The position numbers and the translations under genes were made by a program. Below the pieces are notes generated by a model. It was not told where the DNA came from, did not search any database, and saw only the letters and a program-made list of their open reading frames with translations. 29,505 nt of DNA from Stenotrophomonas maltophilia (GTDB taxonomy: Bacteria > Pseudomonadota > Gammaproteobacteria > Xanthomonadales > Xanthomonadaceae), in NCBI GenBank assembly GCA_002386405.1, contig DGIP01000146.1, positions 1 to 29,505 of the forward strand, in the 5' to 3' direction. Positions 17,113 through 25,800 of this stretch are shown here, piece after piece (the stretch's first letter is position 1; each line of letters starts with the position of its first letter).

Positions 17113-19731
17113 ATGAACACTGATTACCGCAAGACCCTTCCCGGCACCTCGCTGGACTATTTCGATTCCCGCGCGGCGGTCGATGCGATCGCCCCGGGCG
17201 CCTATGCCACGCTGCCGTACACCTCGCGCGTGCTGGCTGAAAACCTGGTGCGCCGCTGTGACCCGGCCACCCTGGAGGCCTCGCTGCGGCAGCTGATCGA
17301 GCGCCGCCAGGATCTCGATTTCCCGTGGTTCCCGGCACGCGTGGTGTGCCATGACATCCTCGGGCAGACCGCGCTGGTGGACCTGGCCGGCCTACGCGAT
17401 GCCATTGCCGACGCCGGTGGCGACCCCGCCAAGGTGAACCCGGTGGTGCCGGTGCAGCTGATCGTGGACCACTCGCTGGCGGTGGAATGCGGCGGCTACG
17501 ATCCGCAGGCATTCGAGAAGAACCGCGCCATCGAAGACCGTCGCAACGAAGACCGCTTCCACTTCATTGACTGGACCAAGCAGGCCTTCCAGAACGTGGA
17601 CGTGATTCCGCCGGGCAACGGGATCATGCACCAGATCAACCTGGAGAAGATGTCGCCGGTGATCTACGTAAAGGACGGCGTGGCCTTCCCGGACACCTGC
17701 GTGGGCACCGACAGCCACACCCCGCACGTGGACGCGCTGGGCGTGATCGCCATCGGCGTGGGCGGCCTGGAAGCGGAGAACGTCATGCTCGGCCGCGCCT
17801 CGTGGATGCGCCTACCTGACATCGTGGGCGTTGAGCTCACCGGCCGGCCGCAGCCGGGCATTACCGCCACCGACGTAGTGCTGGCCCTGACCGAATTCCT
17901 GCGCGCGCAGCGCGTGGTCGGTGCATGGCTGGAATTCTACGGCGAAGGCGCCGCCGCGCTGACCATCGGCGACCGCGCCACCATTTCCAACATGTGCCCG
18001 GAATACGGTGCCACGGCGGCGATGTTCTACATCGATGGCCAGACCATCGACTACCTGCGCCTGACCGGCCGCGAGGAAGCGCAGCTGGCGCTGGTGGAAA
18101 ATTACGCGCGCACCACCGGCCTGTGGGCCGACGACCTGGTCACCGCGCAGTACCCGCGCGTGTTGAGCTTCGATCTGTCCAGCGTGGTGCGCAACATGGC
18201 CGGCCCGAGCAACCCGCACCGCCGCCTGCCGGTCAGCGCGCTGGCCGAGCGCGGCATTGCCGACGCCGCCAAGCTGGAAGCGGGCAAGGTCGAACAGGCC
18301 CAGGGCCTGATGCCGGACGGCGCGGTGATCATCGCCGCCATAACCAGCTGCACCAATACCTCCAATCCGCGCAACGTGATCGCCGCCGGGCTGCTGGCAC
18401 GCAAGGCGAACGAGCGCGGCCTGCTGCGCAAGCCGTGGGTGAAGTCCTCGCTGGCACCGGGTTCCAAGGCCGTGCAGCTGTACCTGGAAGAGGCCGGCCT
18501 GCTGCCGGACCTGGAAAAGCTGGGCTTCGGCATCGTCGCGTTCGCCTGCACGACCTGCAATGGCATGAGTGGCGCGCTGGACCCGGCGATCCAGCAGGAA
18601 ATCATCGACCGTGACCTGTACGCCACCGCCGTGCTGTCGGGCAACCGCAACTTCGACGGCCGCATCCACCCGTACGCCAAGCAGGCCTTCCTGGCCTCGC
18701 CGCCGCTGGTGATCGCCTACGCGATTGCCGGTACGGTGCGCTTCGACATCGAGAAGGACGTGCTGGGCGTGGACGCGCAGGGCAACGACGTGCGCCTGAT
18801 GGACATCTGGCCCAGCGACGCCGAGATCGACGCGGTGGTGAAGGCAGCGGTCAAGCCCGAGCAGTTCCGCAGCGTGTACAACCCGATGTTCAACGTGCGC
18901 GTGGAATACAGTTCGCAGGTCAGCCCGCTGTACGACTGGCGCCCGGAGAGCACCTACATCCGCCGACCGCCGTACTGGGAAGGCGCACTCGCGGGCGAAC
19001 GCACGCTGGCCGGCATGCGTGCGCTGGCGGTGTTGCCCGACAACATCACCACCGACCACCTCTCGCCCTCGAACGCGATCCTGGCCTCCAGCGCCGCCGG
19101 CGAGTACCTGGCGAAGATGGGCCTGCCCGAGGAAGACTTCAATTCCTATGCAACCCATCGCGGCGACCACCTGACCGCGCAGCGCGCCACCTTCGCCAAC
19201 CCGAAGCTGTTCAATGAAATGGTGCGCAATGAAGACGGCACCGTGAAGCAGGGTTCGCTGGCCCGGGTCGAGCCGGAAGGCAAGGTCATGCGCATGTGGG
19301 AAGCGATTGAAGCCTACATGGCGCGCAAGCAGCCGCTGATCATCATCGCCGGCGCCGACTACGGCCAGGGCAGCTCGCGCGACTGGGCCGCGAAGGGCGT
19401 GCGCCTGGCCGGCGTCGAAGCCATCGTTGCAGAAGGCTTCGAGCGCATCCACCGCACCAACCTGATCGGCATGGGCGTGCTGCCGCTGGAGTTCAAGCCG
19501 GGCACCACCCGCCTGACCGTGGGCATTGACGGCACCGAAACCTTCGACGTGATCGGCGACCGCACCCCGCGCGCCGATCTGACCCTGGTCGTCAAGCGCC
19601 GCGACGGCACCCAGGTGCTGGTGCCGGTCACCTGCCGCCTCGACAGCGACGAAGAAGTGGCCATTTACGAAGCCGGCGGCGTCCTCCAGCGCTTCGCGCA
19701 GGACTTCCTGGAATCCTCGCAGGTGGCATGA
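17113..19731 (+). CDS. acnD: Fe-S-dependent 2-methylcitrate dehydratase (AcnD type)
   Basis: 872 residues, an aconitase-superfamily enzyme that needs a [4Fe-4S] cluster. With PrpF it performs the 2-methylcitrate dehydration. Cluster ligands are Cys413 in ITSCTNTSNP and Cys479/Cys482 in ACTTCNG. Other aconitase marks are GTDSHTPHVDALGVI near residue 200, the swivel-domain GADYGQGSSRDWAAKG and LIGMGVLPLEF. The annotation AcnD rather than AcnA rests on its place between prpC and prpF and on the length. The start is ATG at 17113; the Shine-Dalgarno sequence is weak. It lies 76 bases after prpC, behind a terminator, and I see no separate promoter. Confidence 0.93.
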   Translation: MNTDYRKTLPGTSLDYFDSRAAVDAIAPGAYATLPYTSRVLAENLVRRCDPATLEASLRQLIERRQDLDFPWFPARVVCHDILGQTALVDLAGLRDAIADAGGDPAKVNPVVPVQLIVDHSLAVECGGYDPQAFEKNRAIEDRRNEDRFHFIDWTKQAFQNVDVIPPGNGIMHQINLEKMSPVIYVKDGVAFPDTCVGTDSHTPHVDALGVIAIGVGGLEAENVMLGRASWMRLPDIVGVELTGRPQPGITATDVVLALTEFLRAQRVVGAWLEFYGEGAAALTIGDRATISNMCPEYGATAAMFYIDGQTIDYLRLTGREEAQLALVENYARTTGLWADDLVTAQYPRVLSFDLSSVVRNMAGPSNPHRRLPVSALAERGIADAAKLEAGKVEQAQGLMPDGAVIIAAITSCTNTSNPRNVIAAGLLARKANERGLLRKPWVKSSLAPGSKAVQLYLEEAGLLPDLEKLGFGIVAFACTTCNGMSGALDPAIQQEIIDRDLYATAVLSGNRNFDGRIHPYAKQAFLASPPLVIAYAIAGTVRFDIEKDVLGVDAQGNDVRLMDIWPSDAEIDAVVKAAVKPEQFRSVYNPMFNVRVEYSSQVSPLYDWRPESTYIRRPPYWEGALAGERTLAGMRALAVLPDNITTDHLSPSNAILASSAAGEYLAKMGLPEEDFNSYATHRGDHLTAQRATFANPKLFNEMVRNEDGTVKQGSLARVEPEGKVMRMWEAIEAYMARKQPLIIIAGADYGQGSSRDWAAKGVRLAGVEAIVAEGFERIHRTNLIGMGVLPLEFKPGTTRLTVGIDGTETFDVIGDRTPRADLTLVVKRRDGTQVLVPVTCRLDSDEEVAIYEAGGVLQRFAQDFLESSQVA

Positions 19732-19761
19732 GAGTCTTGGCCATCAGTGAAGTGCGCCTCT

Positions 19762-19783
19762 GCCGAGCGATGCAACGTTCGGC
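19762..19783 (+). other. Hairpin in the acnD-antitoxin gap
   Basis: GCCGAGCG (19762-19769) and CGTTCGGC (19776-19783) form an 8-pair stem with one G-T wobble and a 6-base loop. No T-run follows. It lies about 40 bases upstream of the ParD-like gene and could be an operator for that protein or an mRNA-processing structure. Confidence 0.3.
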
Positions 19784-19824
19784 GGCGGAGCACTCAGCAT
19801 TCCCAAGTAGTCAGCGAGGGCATG

Positions 19825-20043
19825 ATGGAAAAGATCAACGTTTCACTAACTGAAGAGCAGAAGGACTTCATTCGCGGCGAAGTCGTCGAGGGCGGATATA
19901 TCAGTTCGTCCGAATTCATTCGCGACTTGATTCGCCAGCGGCGGCGAAGTAAAGCGGAGCTGGCGTTGCGCAGCTCCGTACAGAACTGCACAAAAAACCC
20001 TAAGCCCGACTCCCCAGAGCAAGCCATCACGGAAGCAACGTGA
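19825..20043 (+). CDS. Orphan ParD-like ribbon-helix-helix antitoxin
   Basis: 72 residues. The first ~47 fit the ParD ribbon-helix-helix domain: MEKINVSLTEEQKDFI, GGYISSSEFIRDLIRQRRR. In type II systems such proteins bind DNA as dimers and neutralise ParE toxins through the C-terminal arm. Here the C-terminal ~20 residues (NCTKNPKPDSPEQ...) do not look like a ParE-binding arm, and no ParE gene follows. G+C is about 53% by my count, well below the neighbours, suggesting transfer. The ATG at 19825 is preferred over 19822 because of GAGGG at 19816-19820. Its TGA overlaps the prpF GTG start (GTGA), so prpF translation may depend on it. It may now act only as an operon DNA-binding protein or coupling leader. 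Confidence 0.8.
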   Translation: MEKINVSLTEEQKDFIRGEVVEGGYISSSEFIRDLIRQRRRSKAELALRSSVQNCTKNPKPDSPEQAITEAT

Positions 20044-21230
20044 CCTATCTTCCCCAACTCCGAATTCCCGCCACCTACATGCGCGGTGGTACCAGCAAAG
20101 GCGTTTTCTTCCGCCTGCAGGACCTGCCGTTTGCCGCGCAGATCCCTGGCCCGGCACGTGATGCGCTGCTGATGCGCGTGATCGGCTCGCCCGATCCGTA
20201 TGGCAAGCACACCGACGGCATGGGCGGGGCGACCTCCAGCACCAGCAAGTGCGTGATCATCTCGGCGCCCTCGGTGCCCGACCACGATGTGGACTACCTC
20301 TACGGGCAGGTGTCCATCGATACGGCGTTCGTGGACTGGAGCGGCAACTGCGGCAACCTCAGCACCGCCGTGGGACCGTTCGCGATCAGCAACGGTTTCA
20401 TCGATCCGATGCGCGTTCCACGCAACGGCATCTGCACGGTGCGGATCTGGCAGGCCAACATCGGCAAGACCATCCTCGCCCACGTGCCGGTGGTGGACGG
20501 ACAGGTGCAGGAGATCGGCGATTTCGAGCTTGACGGGGTGACCTTCCCGGCGGCGGAGATCGCGCTGGAGTTCCTGGATCCGTCCGACGACGGCGAAGGC
20601 GAGGGCGGTTCGATGTTCCCCACCGGCAACCTGGTTGACACCCTCGACGTGCCCGGCGTGGGCAGCTTCCAGGTGACCATGATCACCGCCGGCATTCCCA
20701 CGATCTTCCTCAATGCAGCGGACCTGGGTTACACCGGTACCGAACTGCAGCCGGCGATCAACGAGGACAAGGCCGCGCTGGCCCGGTTCGAGGCGATCCG
20801 CGCGCACGGCGCGGTGCGCATGGGCCTGATCGACAGCATCGACCAGGCCACCACCCGCCAGCACACGCCCAAGGTGGCCTTCGTCGCCCCGGCGCAGGAC
20901 TACGTGTCCTCCAGCGGCAAGCAGATTGCAGCGGGCGACATCGACCTGCACGCCCGCGCGCTGTCGATGGGCAAGCTGCACCACGCCATGATGGGCACCG
21001 CGGCGGTGGCGATCGGCACCGCCGCGGCCATTCCGGGCACGCTGGTGAACCTGGCCGCCGGTGGCGGCGAGCGCGGCGCGGTGACCTTCGGGCATCCGTC
21101 CGGCACCTTGCGCGTGGGCGCCGAGGCGCGCGTTGTTGACGGCCAGTGGACGGTGACCAAGGCCATCATGAGTCGCAGTGCGCGCGTGCTGATGGACGGC
21201 GCGGTGCGGGTCCCCGCCGATACGTTGTAA
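20040..21230 (+). CDS. prpF: 2-methylaconitate cis-trans isomerase
   Basis: 396 residues. The enzyme interconverts the trans- and cis-2-methylaconitate isomers, working with AcnD. It has the diaminopimelate epimerase-like fold. Seen are YMRGGTSKGVFF at the N-terminus, GGATSSTSKC with Lys70, and SGNCGN with Cys104. These correspond to the catalytic Lys73 and Cys107 reported for the Shewanella enzyme, with a constant shift of three. GTG at 20040 is the start: it gives the family N-terminus and overlaps the upstream stop codon. No separate Shine-Dalgarno sequence is obvious, so translation probably re-initiates from the antitoxin gene. Confidence 0.95.
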   Translation: MTYLPQLRIPATYMRGGTSKGVFFRLQDLPFAAQIPGPARDALLMRVIGSPDPYGKHTDGMGGATSSTSKCVIISAPSVPDHDVDYLYGQVSIDTAFVDWSGNCGNLSTAVGPFAISNGFIDPMRVPRNGICTVRIWQANIGKTILAHVPVVDGQVQEIGDFELDGVTFPAAEIALEFLDPSDDGEGEGGSMFPTGNLVDTLDVPGVGSFQVTMITAGIPTIFLNAADLGYTGTELQPAINEDKAALARFEAIRAHGAVRMGLIDSIDQATTRQHTPKVAFVAPAQDYVSSSGKQIAAGDIDLHARALSMGKLHHAMMGTAAVAIGTAAAIPGTLVNLAAGGGERGAVTFGHPSGTLRVGAEARVVDGQWTVTKAIMSRSARVLMDGAVRVPADTL

Positions 21231-21234
21231 ACCA

Positions 21235-21258
21235 CAGCCGGGCAGGGCCCGGCTCTAC
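21235..21258 (-). repeat. GTAG-type REP element (SMAG), upstream of prpD
   Basis: On the minus strand GTAG is followed by AGCCGGGC, a 3-base loop and GCCCGGCT (stem 21236-21243 with 21247-21254). This is the classic GTAG-headed REP of Stenotrophomonas. It lies 5 bases after the prpF stop codon and about 30 bases before prpD, facing the opposite way to the copy after prpD. Confidence 0.85.
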
Positions 21259-21287
21259 CGTTCGGGGGCGGTTCGAACAGGAGCGCG

Positions 21288-22748
21288 ATGATGACGTCAG
21301 ATACCTCCCCCACCAGCGATCGCGTTGCCTGGGATGCCGTGATGGTCGACATCGTCGACTACGTGCGCGACTACAAGGTCGCCTCGCCGCTGGCGTTCAC
21401 CACCGCCCGCCACTGCCTGATCGACACGCTCGGCTGCGGGCTGGCCGCGCTGGCGTTCCCGGCCTGCAGCAAGCTGCTGGGCCCGCTGGTGCCCGGCAGC
21501 CGCGCGGTCAACGGTGCGCGCGTGCCCGGTACCCGGTTCGAACTGGACCCGGTGCAGGCCGCCTTCAGCATCGGCGCCATGGTCCGCTGGCTGGACTTCA
21601 ACGACACCTGGCTGGCCGCCGAATGGGGCCACCCCTCGGACAACCTCGGCGGCATCCTGGCCACCGCCGACTGGCTCAGCCGCAATGCGGTGGCCCTGCG
21701 CCGGCCGCCGCTGACGATGCGCGACGTACTGGTGGCGATGATCAAGGCGCACGAGATCCAAGGCTGCCTGGCGCTGGAAAACGCCTTCAACCGGGTCGGG
21801 CTGGATCACGTGGTGCTGGTCAAGGTGGCCTCCACCGCGGTGGTGGCGCATATGCTGGGGCTGGACCGCGAGCGGATGCTCAATGCCGTCTCGCTGGCCT
21901 GGGTGGACGGGCAGGCGCTGCGTACCTACCGGCACGCGCCCAACACCGGCTCGCGCAAGAGCTGGGCAGCCGGCGACGCCACCAGCCGCGCGGTGCGGCT
22001 GGCGTTGATGGCGGCCACCGGCGAGATGGGCTACCCCAGCGCATTGACCGCACCGACCTGGGGCTTCTACGACGTCTCGTTCGGCGGCCAGCCGTTCCGC
22101 TTCCAGCGCCCCTACGGCAGCTACGTGATGGAAAACGTGCTGTTCAAGATCAGCTACCCGGCCGAGTTCCATGGCCAGACCGCCGTGGAGGCGGCCATGC
22201 AGCTGCACGCCCGGCTGCGTGCGGAGGGGCGGCGCATTGATGACATCGCGCACATCACCCTGCGTACCCAGCAGGCCTGCCTGCGCATCATCGACAAGAC
22301 CGGGCCACTGAACAATCCGGCCGACCGCGACCACTGCGTGCAGTACATGGTGGCCATCGCGCTGCTGTTCGGCCGGCTGGTGGCGGAGGACTACGAGGAC
22401 GACGTGGCCGCCGATCCGCGCATCGACGCGCTGCGGGCGAAGATCCACTGCGTGGAGGAGCCGCGCTTCACCGCCGACTACCTGGACCCGGACAAGCGCA
22501 GCATCGCCAACGCACTGGAGCTCCGGTTCACCGATGGCAGAAGCCTGGACGCCACGGTCGAATACCCGCTGGGCCACGCCCGCCGCCGCGCCGAGGGCAT
22601 CCCAAGGCTGGAAGACAAGTTCCGCGCGCACCTGGCCGCCACCTTCCCGACCGTGCAGCAGCGTCGCATCCTCGAGGCTTCGCTGGACCCGGTCGCACTG
22701 GAAGCGATGCCGGTCCACGAATACGTCGAGCTATACGTCGCCGGGTGA
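21288..22748 (+). CDS. prpD: 2-methylcitrate dehydratase
   Basis: 486 residues, cluster-free PrpD of the MmgE/PrpD superfamily. It dehydrates 2-methylcitrate to 2-methylaconitate. Long stretches match the E. coli enzyme as I remember it, for example WLDFNDTWLAAEWGHPSDN, KAHEIQGC, SLAWVDGQ, TYRHAPNT, RKSWAAGDATSRAVR and GPLNNPADRDHC, so this is a true PrpD and not a distant paralogue. Two ATGs stand side by side at 21288 and 21291; AGGAG at 21279-21283 gives the better spacing (7) to 21291. A GTAG REP lies on each side. It duplicates the AcnD-PrpF step in the same operon. Confidence 0.97.
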   Translation: MMTSDTSPTSDRVAWDAVMVDIVDYVRDYKVASPLAFTTARHCLIDTLGCGLAALAFPACSKLLGPLVPGSRAVNGARVPGTRFELDPVQAAFSIGAMVRWLDFNDTWLAAEWGHPSDNLGGILATADWLSRNAVALRRPPLTMRDVLVAMIKAHEIQGCLALENAFNRVGLDHVVLVKVASTAVVAHMLGLDRERMLNAVSLAWVDGQALRTYRHAPNTGSRKSWAAGDATSRAVRLALMAATGEMGYPSALTAPTWGFYDVSFGGQPFRFQRPYGSYVMENVLFKISYPAEFHGQTAVEAAMQLHARLRAEGRRIDDIAHITLRTQQACLRIIDKTGPLNNPADRDHCVQYMVAIALLFGRLVAEDYEDDVAADPRIDALRAKIHCVEEPRFTADYLDPDKRSIANALELRFTDGRSLDATVEYPLGHARRRAEGIPRLEDKFRAHLAATFPTVQQRRILEASLDPVALEAMPVHEYVELYVAG

Positions 22749-22769
22749 CCGCTGTGCACACGTCAAGCG

Positions 22770-22792
22770 GTAGAGCCAGGCCCTGCCTGGCT
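22770..22792 (+). repeat. GTAG-type REP element (SMAG), downstream of prpD
   Basis: GTAG at 22770-22773 leads into AGCCAGGC (22774-22781), a CCT loop and GCCTGGCT (22785-22792), a perfect 8-bp stem. It differs from the upstream copy by one compensated base pair. It lies 21 bases after the prpD stop codon and may serve as a 3' stabiliser or boundary before yfhM. Confidence 0.85.
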
Positions 22793-22803
22793 GCGCGGGC
22801 CCC

Positions 22804-22809
22804 TATACT
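22804..22809 (+). promoter_or_regulatory. Likely -10 box of yfhM
   Basis: TATACT lies 26 bases before the yfhM ATG, just after the REP element. No good -35 hexamer is seen at 16-18 bases; that region is the REP itself. Weak call. Confidence 0.35.
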
Positions 22810-22835
22810 GGAGCCCTTGTTCAAGGAGTGACGTC

Positions 22836-25800
22836 ATGGCTACGCGCAGTCGGGTCGGGCAATGGAGCTGGAAAGGAATCCTGGGCGTGGCGCTGGTCGC
22901 CGGCCTGGCACTGGGGATCGGCGGCTGCAAGCGCAACGACAGCGGCCAGCTGCCGACGCCGTCGGGCGCGCCGATCGCCGCCAAGGCTGAAACCGTCAGC
23001 GAATTCACCCTGGTGCGGGCGTTCCCCGACCAGAAGAGCGACGGCCTGTCGCTGGCCCTGGAGTTCTCGCGGCCGCTGGTCGGCACCCAGGACTTCGACA
23101 CGCTGGTCCGCTTCGGCGAGAAGGTCGGCACCGAGGACAGCAGCTGGACCCTGTCCGACGACGGCAAGACCCTGCGTTACCCGTTCGTGGAGGCGGCCAA
23201 GGAATACACCCTGATCGTCTCGGCGGACCTGCTGGCCGCCGACGGCAGCCGGATCGGCAAGGAACTGCGCCAGAAGGTCTTCAGCGGTGAGCTCAAGCCG
23301 GTGGCCGGCTTCGCCTCGCAGGGCAGCGTGCTGCCCGCACGCGAAAGCCGCGGCCTGCCGGTGGTGTCGGTCAACGTGAAGGAAGTGGACGTGGAGTTCC
23401 TGCGCGTGCGCGACAAGGAACTGTCCAGCTTCTTCAGCCAGTACCAGCGCGGCGGCCGCCGTGGCAGCTGGGAACTGGACAGCGAATACGGCGACAAGAC
23501 CCCCATGTCGCAGCTGGCCGAGCCGGTCTACGTCAACCGCTTCGTGCTGGGCGGCAAGCAGAACGAGCGCGTGCTCACCTACCTGCCCACCCAGGACATC
23601 AAGGAGCTGCGGGAGCCGGGCCTGTACTTCGCGGTGATGAAGCGCAGCGGCTCGTTCGACAGCGAATTCGACACCGCCTTCTTCACCGTCAGCGACATCG
23701 GCCTGCACACCCGTGCCTACAAGGACACCCTGTTCGTGCACACCGCCTCGCTGCAGAGCGGCGCGGCGCTGAAGAAGATCGACCTGCGCATCATCGACGC
23801 CAAGGGCGAGGTGGTGCTCAAGGGCAGCACCGACGGCAATGGCAACGCGCTGCTCAACTACACCCTGGATGCGGGCCACGTGCTGATTGCCAGCAGCGGC
23901 CCGGATACCTCGATGCTGCCGTTCAACCAGCCGGCGCTGGACCTGAGCGAATTTGCCGTGGCCGGCCGTGACAATGCCTGGTTCGACGTGTTCGCCTGGT
24001 CCGGCCGCGACCTCTACCGCCCGGGCGAAACCGTGCGTATTTCCGCGCTGCTGCGCGACAACGACGGCAAGCCGGTCAAGCCGCAGCCGGTGTTCCTGCG
24101 CCTGAAGCAGCCCGACGGCAAGACCTTCCGCGAAACCCGCCTGCAGCCGGGCGAGCAGGGCTACCTGAGCTTCGAGCAGATCATCCCGGTGGAAGCGCCG
24201 ACCGGGCGCTGGCAGGTGGAGTTCCGCACCAACCCGGCCAGCAAGGAAGCCATCCAGGGCATGACCCTGCGCATCGAGGAGTTCCTGCCCGAGCGCATGA
24301 AGCTGGACCTGGACAGTGCCCAGAAGACCCTCAAGCCGGGCGAGCCGCTCAAACTGCAGGCCGATGCGGCCTACCTGTACGGTGCGCCCGCCGATGGCAA
24401 CCGCTTCACCGCGCGCCTGGCCGTGGCCGCCGAGCAGTCACCGGTGGAATCGCTGCCGGGCTACTTCTTCGGCGACCCGACCCTGGAACTGCCGCGCGAA
24501 GCGCGCGATGTGATCGATACCGAGTTCCCCGCCGACGGCAAGCTGCGCCAGGACGTGGACCTGCCGGCCGAGGTCAAGGCCAGCGCGCCGGTGGCGGTGG
24601 TGCTGTCCGGCAGCGTGTATGAAACCGGCGGCCGCACGGTCAGCCGCACCCTGAAGCGGGTGCTGTGGCCGGCCCCGGTGCTGGTCGGCGTACGCCCGCT
24701 GTTCAACCCTGAAGACGGCGCCGATGCCAACAGCAACGCGCGCTTTGAAGTCATGCGCGTGGATGCGGCCGGCAAGCCGCAGCCGGGCAAGGGCCTGAAG
24801 GTCACCCTGGTGCGCGAACTGCGCGATTACCACTGGACCTTCAACGACAACCGCTGGGATTACGACTTCAGCCGCCGCTTCGAGAACAAGGAAAGCCGTA
24901 CGGTCGATGCCGGCAGCGCGGCGGTGGGCGTGGACTTCCCGGTGGAGTGGGGCGAGTACCGCCTGGATGTGTTCGACCCGTCTACCGGGCTGACCAGCCG
25001 CTACCCCTTCCACGCCGGCTGGAGCTGGAACGACGAAAACCGGGGCCTGGATGCGCGCCCGGACAAGATCAAGCTGGGCCTGGACAAGACCGGCTACAAG
25101 GCCGGCGACAAGGTGCGCGTCACCGTCACCCCGCCGCACGCCGGCAAGGGCGTGCTGATGGTTGAAAGCGACAAGATGCTGTACGTCCAGGAGATCGACG
25201 CCAAGCCCGGCAGCACCTTCGACATTCCGGTCACCGCCGAATGGGAGCGCCACGATGTCTACATCACCGCGCTGGTGTTCCGCGGTGGCAGCGCGCCCAG
25301 CAAGATCACCCCCGCCCGAGCGGTCGGCGTGGTGCACGTGCCGATGGACCGCAAGGCACGCCAGATCGCGGTGGGGCTGTCCGCGCCCAAGCAGATGCGA
25401 CCGGAGCAGACCCTGCCGGTGACGGTGAGCGCGCCACAGCTGGCGGGCAAGCTGGCGCATGTCACGGTGTCGGCGGTGGACGTGGGCATCCTCAACATCA
25501 CCCGCTTCCCGGTGCCCGATGCGGCCGGCCACTTCTTCGCCCAGCGTCGCCTCGGCGTGGATGCCTACGACATCTACAGCCGGGTGATCGAAAGCTTCGA
25601 CGGCAGCAGCGGCAAACTGAAATTCGGCGGCGACATGGCCCTGGCCGCGTTGCCGCAGGCCAAGCGCCCCACCGCGCGCGTGCAGACCGTGGACCTGTTC
25701 TCCGGCCCGGTGAAGCTGGATGCCAAGGGCATTGCCCGGATCGCGCTGAAGGTGCCGGACTTCAACGGCACCCTGCGGGTGTCGGCGCTGGTCTATGCCG

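Noticed and set aside
19747..20043. Longer version of the antitoxin starting at 19747
   Set aside because: The extra residues are Cys/Arg-rich and unlike ParD, and cross the hairpin. The ribosome binding site GAGGG points to 19825.
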